DNA of 5,287 bases from positions 1-5,287 of the forward strand of contig JAISFK010000358.1 of the NCBI GenBank assembly GCA_031263625.1, written 5' to 3'. The notes below the pieces were generated by a model that made no database searches, was not told the origin of the DNA, and worked only from the letters and a program-made list of their open reading frames with translations. Of this stretch, positions 1-5,263 are shown in pieces. Source of the DNA: Clostridiales bacterium. Its GTDB lineage: Bacteria; Bacillota; Clostridia; WRLR01. Numbering within the stretch: position 1 is the first letter of the stretch; every line of letters starts with the position of its first letter. The position numbers and the translations under genes are program-made.

Positions 1-1
1 G

Positions 2-1801
2 GCCCTGCTGCTCGCGCTGTCGGTCGCGGCGTGCGGCGAAAGCGGCGGCGGCGCGGCGACCAGCCAGCCTTCCGCGACGACGGCGGCGGCCCCCGAAGCC
101 TCAGGCGATGGAACGGGGGTGGGGGGCATCGAGGAAACATCGGCCAGCGAGGCTGAGCAGGACGCCTCCGAGGAAGCGACGGCGGCGCCGACCGAAGCGG
201 CCGCGGCCGGGCAGACGGACGAGGACAGGTGGTTCGGCCCCTACGAATCGCCCGTGACAGTGAAGTTCGCGGCCTCGGTGAACGAGGCGACGATCTTCCC
301 GGAGGGCGACTCCTACGGGGAAAACGTGTGGACGCGCGGCTGGAAGGACGAGCTGAACATCGTGACGCAGGTGGTTTGGGAGGCCGTGGACGCCGACAGC
401 TCATACGAGACGAAGCTCAACCTGTCGATCGCGAGCGGGGACCTGCCGGACATCATAAAGCTGAAGAACTACGGCCAGTTCAACAAAATGCGCGCGGCCG
501 GCCTGATCGCGGACTTGACGGACGCATACGAGGCATACGCCTGCCCGAGCCTGAAAACCTACATGGGCGCAAACGATGGCATCGCCCTCAGCTGGGGCAG
601 CGTGGAGGGCAGGCAGCTGGGCGTCCCCGCCACGTCGGTCAACCTGACGACCGAGCGCATGCTGTTCCTGCGCCACGACTGGTTTGAGGCCACCGGCCTT
701 CCAGAGCCAAAGACCATCGAGGATTTCGTCGAAATAGCGAAGGCCATGCAGGACGCGGATCCGGCGAACCGCTTCGCGCTCCCGCTCTTCCAGAAGGTCA
801 TGGGCGACAACATGTGCGACATCATCGGCATCGCGAACGCCTTCGGCGCGCACCCGCAGATCTGGGTGGACGACGGCGCGGGCGGCCTGAAGTACGGGAC
901 CGTGCAGGACGAGATGCTGCCCGTGCTCGAGCTGTACGCGAGCCTGTACGCGGAAGGGCGCATAGACCCGGCGTTCACGTCGCTGGACGGCGGCAAGGTC
1001 GGCGAGCAGCTCACCGGCGGCAAGATCGGCGCCCTGATCAGCGCGTCGTGGCTGCCCGGCTGGCCGCTGAACGCGCTGTGGGAGACGGAGCAGGTGGACT
1101 GGGACATCCTCCCCGTGCCGCCGGCGGCGGGCAGCCCGGAGATAAAGCTGCAGTGCAACACGCCGAACGCGGAGCTGATCGTCGTGCCAAAGGGCTACGC
1201 GCATCCCGAGGCCCTGTTCAAGATACTGAATTTTTCGATAAAGAAGCTCGACGATCCGGAAACCGCCGACACGGACCACTACCACACGAATCCGGACCCG
1301 GATTTCGGGCCGGCCGGCGCATACGGCATGCAGACCCCGCTGTACGCCCACTGGAGCGACCCGATGATAAACTTCAACACGCAGATAAACGTGACGGCCG
1401 CCGTTGACACGGGCGACGAGTCATACCTCGTCACGGCGCACGACAAGGCCCAGTTCCCGAACGTCAAGGCGTTCTACGACAAGCAGGCGTCGGGCGAGGT
1501 TGCGGCGCCGGGCGAGTGGGCGGGGTGGAAGACGTGGTATGGCGACAAGTCCGCGTATGGCGTGCTGAACCACTACCTGGACACCGACTCGTACATCGTC
1601 AGCAAGCTCGTCGGCTACCAGACCGCGACCATGGAGGACGTGTGGAGCACGCTGATAGATCTGGAGATCCAGTACGTGACCGAGATAATAGCCGGGCAGC
1701 GCCCGGTTTCGGATTTCGCGGAATTTGTCGCCGCGTGGAACGCCATGGGCGGCGAGAAGATCACGCAGGAGGTGTGCGACTGGTACAGGAGCGTGACCTA
1801 G
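2..1801 (+). CDS. Extracellular solute-binding lipoprotein of a carbohydrate ABC importer (5' truncated)
   Basis: This is the substrate-capturing lipoprotein of an LplA/YtcQ-type sugar ABC importer. The frame is open from the first complete codon, so the true start lies before the window. The visible part begins with the hydrophobic signal core ALLLALSVAAC. VAAC fits a lipobox, so the Cys at 32-34 should be the lipidated residue 1 of the mature protein. A Ser/Ala/Thr/Glu-rich linker of about 65 residues follows, as is common in Gram-positive anchored lipoproteins, and then a globular domain starting near WFGPYESPVTVKF. Typical family stretches include SGDLPDII, the segment around GVPATSVN, and FPNVKAFYDKQ. 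About 589 mature residues fits the large LplA/YtcQ class. An internal GTG at 119 should not be taken as the start because it would remove the signal peptide. Two permeases follow on the same strand. The substrate cannot be read from the sequence. Ile codons are mostly ATC and ATA. Confidence 0.9.
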   Translation, partial: ALLLALSVAACGESGGGAATSQPSATTAAAPEASGDGTGVGGIEETSASEAEQDASEEATAAPTEAAAAGQTDEDRWFGPYESPVTVKFAASVNEATIFPEGDSYGENVWTRGWKDELNIVTQVVWEAVDADSSYETKLNLSIASGDLPDIIKLKNYGQFNKMRAAGLIADLTDAYEAYACPSLKTYMGANDGIALSWGSVEGRQLGVPATSVNLTTERMLFLRHDWFEATGLPEPKTIEDFVEIAKAMQDADPANRFALPLFQKVMGDNMCDIIGIANAFGAHPQIWVDDGAGGLKYGTVQDEMLPVLELYASLYAEGRIDPAFTSLDGGKVGEQLTGGKIGALISASWLPGWPLNALWETEQVDWDILPVPPAAGSPEIKLQCNTPNAELIVVPKGYAHPEALFKILNFSIKKLDDPETADTDHYHTNPDPDFGPAGAYGMQTPLYAHWSDPMINFNTQINVTAAVDTGDESYLVTAHDKAQFPNVKAFYDKQASGEVAAPGEWAGWKTWYGDKSAYGVLNHYLDTDSYIVSKLVGYQTATMEDVWSTLIDLEIQYVTEIIAGQRPVSDFAEFVAAWNAMGGEKITQEVCDWYRSVT

Positions 1802-1838
1802 CGCCTGCGCCGAACGAGCGAGGAGGCTAGGGAGCGAG

Positions 1839-1872
1839 GGGCGCCGCAAGCCGCGCGGCATTTGCGGCGCCC
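1839..1872 (+). promoter_or_regulatory. GC-rich stem-loop between lipoprotein and permease genes
   Basis: GGGCGCCGCAA (1839-1849) pairs perfectly with TTGCGGCGCCC (1862-1872) around a 12-nt loop that contains the self-complementary GCCGCGCGGC. It begins 37 bases after the lipoprotein stop. No T-run follows, so it is not a standard intrinsic terminator. In binding-protein operons such hairpins often stabilise the upstream mRNA or cause partial termination, so that binding protein is made in excess over permease. That role is inferred here. Confidence 0.6.
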
Positions 1873-1963
1873 AGGCGCCAAAAGCGCCGGAATTTGCGGC
1901 CTGCGGCGTCAAGAGGCGCCGGGCCGCGCTGAAAAAATAATGCGCCAAGGGGGCGGTAAAGCG

Positions 1964-3052
1964 GTGAAGCGCGAAGCGGCGGGAATGGCGGGAATGGCTG
2001 AAATGTCGGCGCGCGCCAAAAACAGCGGCGGGAGCGAGATCGGGAACAGGGGCGAAAGCGAGAGCGAGAGCAGGGGCGAGAGCAGGGGCGAGATCGTGAA
2101 CAGGAGCGGAAGCAGGGGCGCGAGCGGAAGCATGGGCATGGGCAAGCGCAGGCTCAGGAGCGGGCGAAGGCGCGTTGACGTATCGCTGTACCTGATGCTC
2201 GTCCCGGCGATCGTCCTCGTCGCGATATACCACTACGGGCCGCTGTACGGGCTGACCATCGCGTTCAAGAAATACAATTTCGCGCTGGGCATCTTTGAGT
2301 CGCCCTGGAACGGGCTGGACAATTTCCGCTACCTGTTCGCGAATCCGAACTTCACGCGCGTCATATGGAACACGATCAGCATATCGCTCATGAAGATGGT
2401 CGCGGGCTTCGCCGTCCCGATCGCGGTCGCCATCCTGCTGAACGAGATCCGGCGCGCGCGCTTCAAGAAGACGGTCCAGACGCTGATCTACCTGCCGCAC
2501 TTCATCTCGTGGATCATCATCAGCGGCGTGTTCATCAACATCCTGAACCCGACGGACGGCGCCGTCAACAAGCTGCTGGAGCTCGCGGGGCTGGGGCCCT
2601 TCAACTTCCTCGGCGACAAGAACCTGTTCCCGATGACGATGGTCGTGACGGACGTGTGGAAGTCCTTCGGCTACAGCACGATCATCTACATGGCGGCCCT
2701 GACGAGCATAGATCCGAGCCTGTACGAGGCCGCCGGCATAGACTGCGCGAACCGCTTCCAGAAGATATGGCACATCACCGTGCCGGGCATCGTGCCGATA
2801 ATGGTGCTCGTCGGCACGCTGTCGATGGGCAGGCTGCTGAACGCGGGCTTCGACCAGATTTTCAACCTCTACAACCCGTCCGTGTACTCCACGGGCGACA
2901 TCCTCGACACGATGGTGTACAGGATGGGCTTGGGCAACTACCAGTTTGACGTGGCCACCGCGGTCGGCTTCCTGAAATCCGCCGTGTCGCTGGGGCTGGT
3001 TTCGTTCTCGTACTTGCTGGCGTACAAATTCGCGGACTACAGGATTTTTTGA
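1964..3052 (+). CDS. Sugar ABC transporter permease, LplB type
   Basis: This is an inner-membrane permease subunit of the MalF/LplB class and pairs with the permease that follows. Family marks are the first membrane segment SLYLMLVPAIVLVAIYHYGP, then LYGLTIAFKKYNF, FISWIIISGVFINIL, FNLYNPSVYSTGDILDTMVY and a C-terminal segment ending FADYRIF. About six membrane segments are visible. The ATPase-docking EAA loop begins EAAGIDCANRFQKIW at codon 2726; Cys replaces the usual Gly after the Asp. The start is uncertain. GTG 1964 has an AAGGGGG site (1947-1953) 10 nt upstream and gives 362 residues with about 70 residues of Ser/Glu/Arg/Gly-rich sequence before the membrane part. ATG 2132 gives 306 residues, close to the usual family length, but its ribosome site is poor (AGGGG 13 nt away). 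The frame also extends upstream to a TTG at 1862, which lies in the stem of the preceding hairpin and is not credible. Confidence 0.88.
   Translation: MKREAAGMAGMAEMSARAKNSGGSEIGNRGESESESRGESRGEIVNRSGSRGASGSMGMGKRRLRSGRRRVDVSLYLMLVPAIVLVAIYHYGPLYGLTIAFKKYNFALGIFESPWNGLDNFRYLFANPNFTRVIWNTISISLMKMVAGFAVPIAVAILLNEIRRARFKKTVQTLIYLPHFISWIIISGVFINILNPTDGAVNKLLELAGLGPFNFLGDKNLFPMTMVVTDVWKSFGYSTIIYMAALTSIDPSLYEAAGIDCANRFQKIWHITVPGIVPIMVLVGTLSMGRLLNAGFDQIFNLYNPSVYSTGDILDTMVYRMGLGNYQFDVATAVGFLKSAVSLGLVSFSYLLAYKFADYRIF
2047..2121 (+). repeat. Purine-rich imperfect repeats in the 5' part of the permease gene
   Basis: The word CAGGGGCG occurs at 2047, 2071, 2083 and 2113. GAGCAGGGGCGA is a perfect 12-bp tandem pair (2068-2079 and 2080-2091). 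In the permease frame this reads as alternating Ser/Glu/Arg/Gly. Since the unit is a multiple of three, copy-number changes keep the frame. The coding strand is almost all A and G apart from spaced C. Whether the region is translated depends on which permease start is used. Confidence 0.7.
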
Positions 3053-3130
3053 GGCTTTTCGGGGGCCGGCCCGGCGATTGCGGGGATCCGGCCCGGCGGT
3101 TGCGGTTGCGGGGACTGCAGGATATTTTGA
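3034..3130 (+). repeat. Diverged second copy of the permease 3' end in the intergenic spacer
   Basis: The last 19 bases of the first permease, GGACTACAGGATTTTTTGA (3034-3052, encoding DYRIF and stop), recur at 3112-3130 as GGACTGCAGGATATTTTGA with two substitutions. The copy would read DCRIF and stop. The offset is 78 bp, a multiple of three, so the copied stop is in phase with the first. The spacer between them contains a second direct repeat. The second copy ends just before the ribosome-binding site of the next permease. Confidence 0.75.
3066..3114 (+). repeat. GC-rich direct repeat in the permease-permease spacer
   Basis: CCGGCCCGGCGATTGCGGGG starts at 3066. A related copy at 3088-3114 begins CCGGCCCGGCGGTTGC and carries an extra GGTTGC before GCGGGGA. 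The spacing of 22 bp and the inserted hexamer point to slippage-type duplication. It lies in non-coding spacer between the permease stop (3052) and the next start (3145). Confidence 0.7.
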
Positions 3131-3131
3131 C

Positions 3132-3137
3132 GGGAGG
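3132..3137 (+). promoter_or_regulatory. Ribosome-binding site that sets the second permease start
   Basis: GGGAGG lies 7 nt before the GTG at 3145. This favours GTG 3145 over the upstream ATG-less extension starting at 3049, whose translation is Arg/Gly-rich spacer with no family resemblance. Confidence 0.75.
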
Positions 3138-3144
3138 GCGCGGC

Positions 3145-4029
3145 GTGAAGATCAAACTGACGAAGGGCGAGATCGCCTTTGAAATCTGCAACTACTTTTT
3201 CATGGCCCTGCTGGCGCTGGTCTGCGTCCTGCCGTTCGTCCACATACTGGCGCTCTCGTTCAGCTCGTCGGCGGCGGCCACGCAGGGGCGAGTGTCGATA
3301 TGGCCCGTGGACTTCGCGCTCAACTCGTACCAGTACGTCTTTCAGAAAAAGGAGTTCATATCGTCGTTCCTCGTCACGGTGAGGCGCGTGCTGCTGGGCG
3401 TGAGCCTGGACATGGCGATCCTCGTGCTGGCGGCGTACCCGCTGTCCAAGTCCAACAGGGCGTTTCCGGGCAGGACGTTCCTGGCGTGGATTTTCGTGGT
3501 CACGATGTTCGTGTCGGGAGGCATGATCCCGTCCTACCTGGTCGTGACCGGCACGGGGCTGAAAAACTCGATCCTGGCGCTCGTCGTGCCGGGCTCGGTG
3601 CAGGCGTTCAGCATCACGATCCTGCTGAACTTCTTCAGGCAGATCCCGCAGGAGCTTGAGGAAAGCGCGGTGATAGACGGCGCGTCGCAGTTCCGCGCGC
3701 TGCTGCAGATCTACCTGCCGCTCTCGCTGCCCGCGCTCGCCACGCTGGTCGTCTTCGACACGGTGGGCCACTGGAACGCCTGGTTCGACGGGCTGCTGTA
3801 CATGGACATGCGGCTCGACTACCCGCTGCAGACATACCTGCGCGGCGTCATAGTCGAGCCCGACTTCACGCTGATCGACGCCTCGCAGCTGGAGCTGATG
3901 GCGAAAATAAGCTCCAAGACGTTCCAGGCGGCGCAGATCATCATCGCCACGGTTCCGATCCTGCTGATATACCCGTTCCTGCAAAAGTACTTCATCAAGG
4001 GCATGACGCTGGGCAGCCTGAAGGGCTGA
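3145..4029 (+). CDS. Carbohydrate ABC transporter permease, YtcP/LplC type
   Basis: This is the second membrane subunit (MalG/LplC class) of the importer, 294 residues, the usual family length. It starts MKIKLTKGEIAFEICNYFF. The first membrane segment is MALLALVCVLPFVHILALSF. Family hallmarks follow: FVVTMFVSGGMIPSYLVV, LKNSILALVVPG, NFFRQIPQELEESAVIDGAS, LPLSLPALATLVVFDTVGHW, NAWFDGLLYM and the C-terminus YPFLQKYFIKGMTLGSLKG. The EAA-type docking loop, EESAVIDGA, is at residues 172-180 with its Asp-Gly intact. About six membrane segments are visible. It sits 92 bp after the first permease on the same strand and is likely in the same operon. No ATP-binding subunit follows, so a shared ATPase must serve it. 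Imperfect copies of its last codons lie just beyond the stop. Confidence 0.93.
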   Translation: MKIKLTKGEIAFEICNYFFMALLALVCVLPFVHILALSFSSSAAATQGRVSIWPVDFALNSYQYVFQKKEFISSFLVTVRRVLLGVSLDMAILVLAAYPLSKSNRAFPGRTFLAWIFVVTMFVSGGMIPSYLVVTGTGLKNSILALVVPGSVQAFSITILLNFFRQIPQELEESAVIDGASQFRALLQIYLPLSLPALATLVVFDTVGHWNAWFDGLLYMDMRLDYPLQTYLRGVIVEPDFTLIDASQLELMAKISSKTFQAAQIIIATVPILLIYPFLQKYFIKGMTLGSLKG

Positions 4030-4068
4030 GAATATAGGGGCTGAAAAAATATAAGGGCTGAAGAACAT
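4021..4068 (+). repeat. Three tandem imperfect 15-17 bp units starting in the permease stop region
   Basis: The last codons and stop of the second permease form the first unit, AAGGGCTGAGAATAT (4021-4035). AGGGGCTGAAAAAATAT (4036-4052) and AAGGGCTGAAGAACAT (4053-4068) follow. Each unit keeps GGGCTGA, the codons for Gly and stop. It echoes the 3'-end duplication after the first permease. Confidence 0.75.
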
Positions 4069-4124
4069 GGGGTGTCCGCGCCTAAATCAGGCTCTTGTCA
4101 TGTATTTCACGGCGCGCCTCCGCA

Positions 4125-4166
4125 GAATTAAGATAAAATAAAGTACGCTTTATTTTATCCTAATTC
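4125..4166. repeat. AT-rich inverted repeat, 19-bp arms and 4-nt loop
   Basis: GAATTAAGATAAAATAAAG (4125-4143) and CTTTATTTTATCCTAATTC (4148-4166) pair around TACG with one A/C mismatch. It lies where base composition turns from GC-rich to AT-rich. It could act as a bidirectional terminator between the sugar operon and the convergent toxin gene, or be the end or remnant of a small mobile element. No proper T-run follows on either strand, so termination is unproven. Confidence 0.8.
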
Positions 4167-4200
4167 CTTGCCTCGGTCAAGCCACTTATACTGAGGACGC

Positions 4201-4343
4201 GAACGCCGAGAAATCACCCTTTGTCAAAATGCCGAACAGTATTTGAAAGACGCTTTACAAAACATTATGACCCGAAAAACTACCGCAAAATATTAAGACG
4301 TGGAAAGCCGAGTACGCCGAGTTATTATCAAATAACAAAGGGA
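4201..4343 (+). pseudogene. Frameshifted gene fragment, possibly a relaxase C-terminal piece
   Basis: Three frames join into a coherent peptide. Frame 1 gives REITLCQNAEQYLKDALQ up to 4260. Frame 3 gives KHYDPKK up to about 4277. Frame 2 gives LPQNIKTWKAEYAELLSNN to about 4336. Each switch falls in an A-run (4259-4262 and 4275-4279) and is repaired by adding one A. The spliced peptide has the amphipathic, Lys/Glu-rich look of the tail of clostridial mobilization relaxases, where a segment of this kind (YLKD, then a WKAEY-like motif) is familiar to me; this match is from memory only. No start is visible, and an upstream frame 1 stop lies at 4192. The fragment runs into the 3' end of the toxin gene on the opposite strand, so a breakpoint probably lies near 4335-4345. 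Confidence 0.4.
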
Positions 4344-4742
4344 TTATATCCAATTTTCAAAAGTCAATCCGTCAATATTATTAAAATGCTTCACGTTGTT
4401 TGTTACAAGCGTATAGTCGTTATTGATACATTGTGCCGCTATCAGTATATCGCTGTCATCTATCGGCGTTCCGGCGCGTTTGTGCTTGTCATATATCGCC
4501 GCCGCTGTATTCATATCTGATGTAGTTAGGTTATTTACGTTTAGTTTCGCACATAGTTTTTCAAATACGCGCATTTTGTTTATTGCGTTATTGTTCAGCA
4601 GACCGCGCCGCGCTTCATAGTACACCATAAGAGGAATTACAACTTTATTCCCGGACTTTGTAACGGCATTAAGTCGCTCATCAAGAGCGGCGTTTCCGTT
4701 TAGAATGTATGAAATTATATTTGTATCAAGCGCGTAAATCAT
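4344..4742 (-). CDS. vapC: VapC-like PIN-domain toxin of a type II toxin-antitoxin pair
   Basis: This 132-residue PIN-domain ribonuclease is the usual length for VapC toxins, which cleave RNA (often tRNA or rRNA) using Mg2+ held by acidic residues. Visible landmarks are LDTNIISYIL with Asp6, YYEARRGLL with Glu43, PIDDSDILIAAQ with Asp98 in the third acidic position, and LVTNNVKHF followed by GLTFENW near the C-terminus. All key residues appear present, so the toxin is probably active. Its ATG overlaps the antitoxin stop by 4 bases (ATGA), and a GAGG site lies 7 nt upstream inside the antitoxin gene, which suggests coupled translation. The gene is AT-rich and converges on the sugar operon. Its RNA target cannot be inferred. 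Confidence 0.92.
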   Translation of the reverse strand: MIYALDTNIISYILNGNAALDERLNAVTKSGNKVVIPLMVYYEARRGLLNNNAINKMRVFEKLCAKLNVNNLTTSDMNTAAAIYDKHKRAGTPIDDSDILIAAQCINNDYTLVTNNVKHFNNIDGLTFENWI

Positions 4743-4969
4743 ATCACAACCTCGCGAAAACTAACCCGCTCAAACTCTGCTAACGGTTCATTGTCAATTT
4801 GTTTTATTTCCGTCAAAAACTCGTGCCACGCTTCCGCATTTTCATTATCGGACACAGGCTCGTCAAGCACAGTAATATAAATGCGCTGACGTTCCGGTAT
4901 GCGTATGGTTTTCCCGGCGGTATAAAAGTTCCCATTTTCAAAATATCCCTCATAAGCTTGTGCCTGCAT
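4739..4969 (-). CDS. Antitoxin partner of the VapC-like toxin
   Basis: This 76-residue acidic protein sits directly upstream of the toxin and overlaps its start by 4 bases. The chosen ATG (4969) has AAGGAG (4984-4979) 9 nt upstream and begins MQAQAYEGYFENGNFY. Two upstream in-frame ATGs are unlikely: the one at 4978 abuts the ribosome site, and the one at 5032 lies upstream of the predicted -10 box and would not be transcribed. Residues 6-35 (YEGYFENGNFY to PERQRIYITVL) look beta-rich and DNA-binding, loosely like DUF104/DUF2281 antitoxins (Y-x-NG-x-F, then PE). Residues 45-76 are acidic and probably helical, as expected for a toxin-wrapping tail. The antitoxin role follows mainly from position and layout. 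Confidence 0.85.
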   Translation of the reverse strand: MQAQAYEGYFENGNFYTAGKTIRIPERQRIYITVLDEPVSDNENAEAWHEFLTEIKQIDNEPLAEFERVSFREVVI

Positions 4970-4994
4970 AATAACCATCTCCTTTTCCACTCTC

Positions 4995-5012
4995 TCAATA
5001 TTATAGTATTGA
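4995..5012. promoter_or_regulatory. Palindromic operator candidate of the toxin-antitoxin operon
   Basis: TCAATATTATAGTATTGA is an 18-bp palindrome with one mismatched pair. It lies between the -10 box and the antitoxin ribosome site, around the expected transcription start. Type II antitoxins usually bind such palindromes, with the toxin as co-repressor. The operator role is inferred. Confidence 0.55.
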
Positions 5013-5020
5013 TTAAGTTT

Positions 5021-5049
5021 AGTATAGCACATCTTTATAAAAATTACAA
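5021..5049 (-). promoter_or_regulatory. Sigma-70/SigA-type promoter of the toxin-antitoxin operon
   Basis: Read on the minus strand: -35 TTGTAA (5049-5044), a 17-bp spacer, and -10 TATACT (5026-5021), preceded by TGC as an extended -10. The expected transcript starts near 5014, before the ribosome site at 4984. Confidence 0.7.
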
Positions 5050-5070
5050 GTAAAATTCCAAATAGAAATC

Positions 5071-5103
5071 GGTGTTTTGTGCTGTTTTATGCTGTTTTAT
5101 GCT
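5071..5103. repeat. 10-bp tandem repeat, about 3.3 copies
   Basis: GGTGTTTTGT, GCTGTTTTAT, GCTGTTTTAT and GCT follow each other. The two middle copies are identical. The array lies about 25 bp upstream of the toxin-antitoxin -35 box and overlaps the end of a minus-strand open fragment. The 10-bp period matches one helical turn, so phased binding is possible but not shown. Confidence 0.7.
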
Positions 5104-5230
5104 CCTTGAACTCTGAGCCAAGTTGTTCCAAAGCGGCGGCAACGTCGAATTTATAAAAGATGTATAGCAAATCTTTTTTTATTGGCTTGCAGACAAGTCT
5201 ATTGCCATGCGATATAATACCTACAATAAC
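5087..5230 (-). pseudogene. Open fragment without start, unidentified protein C-terminus
   Basis: The minus strand has a 47-residue open stretch between stops. Its second half, KFDVAAALEQLGSEFKEHK, looks like genuine protein, with a helical and partly GC-rich coding character. There is no ATG or GTG in frame and no ribosome site, and a stop lies just before it (5231-5233). It may be the C-terminal remnant of a gene lost when the island rearranged. Its stop falls inside the 10-bp tandem repeat. I do not recognise the family, and chance cannot be excluded at this length. Confidence 0.3.
5190..5218 (+). promoter_or_regulatory. Promoter of the gene starting at the right edge
   Basis: A perfect TATAAT (5213-5218) is preceded by CAGACA (5190-5195, four of six matches to TTGACA) with a 17-bp spacer. 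Transcription should start near 5225, leaving a leader of about 48 nt before the first ATG. Confidence 0.6.
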
Positions 5231-5247
5231 CTACAGTAATACCTGCG
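5215..5247 (+). repeat. Short direct repeats just downstream of the -10 box
   Basis: ACCTACA occurs at 5219 and 5229, and ACCTGCG at 5241, giving steps of 10 and 12 bp. TAATACCT occurs at 5215 and 5237. They cover the expected transcription start and early leader. Phased sites of this kind could be an operator, but nothing in the window identifies a regulator. Confidence 0.4.
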
Positions 5248-5263
5248 AGAGGGCAGGATCAGG

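Noticed and set aside
401..2773. Long minus-strand open frames opposite the lipoprotein and first permease genes
   Set aside because: They are shadows of GC-rich coding sequence. Their translations are Arg/Val/Ala/His-rich, lack family motifs, and one crosses two real genes.
3037..4068. A 343-codon minus-strand open frame opposite the second permease
   Set aside because: It is Arg/Gln/His-rich and lies entirely antisense to a clearly recognised permease, with no ribosome site.
4077..4116. CGCGCC/GGCGCG pairing as a terminator after the second permease
   Set aside because: The stem is only 6 bp around a 28-nt loop and no T-run follows.
4221..4520. A plus-strand 99-codon open frame starting with TTG
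   Set aside because: Its left part is one frame of the broken fragment at 4201-4343, and its right part is antisense to the toxin gene.
4970..5032. Longer antitoxin starting at ATG 5032
   Set aside because: That ATG lies upstream of the predicted -10 box and has no ribosome site, while ATG 4969 has AAGGAG at a good spacing.
5071..5103. CRISPR array or plasmid iterons
   Set aside because: The repeats are 10 bp, directly abutting, too few, and without spacers or a replication gene nearby.
5155..5180. Possible intrinsic terminator, AAAAGAT/ATCTTTT stem followed by T residues
   Set aside because: The stem has a single G-C pair and a 9-nt loop, and no plus-strand gene precedes it.
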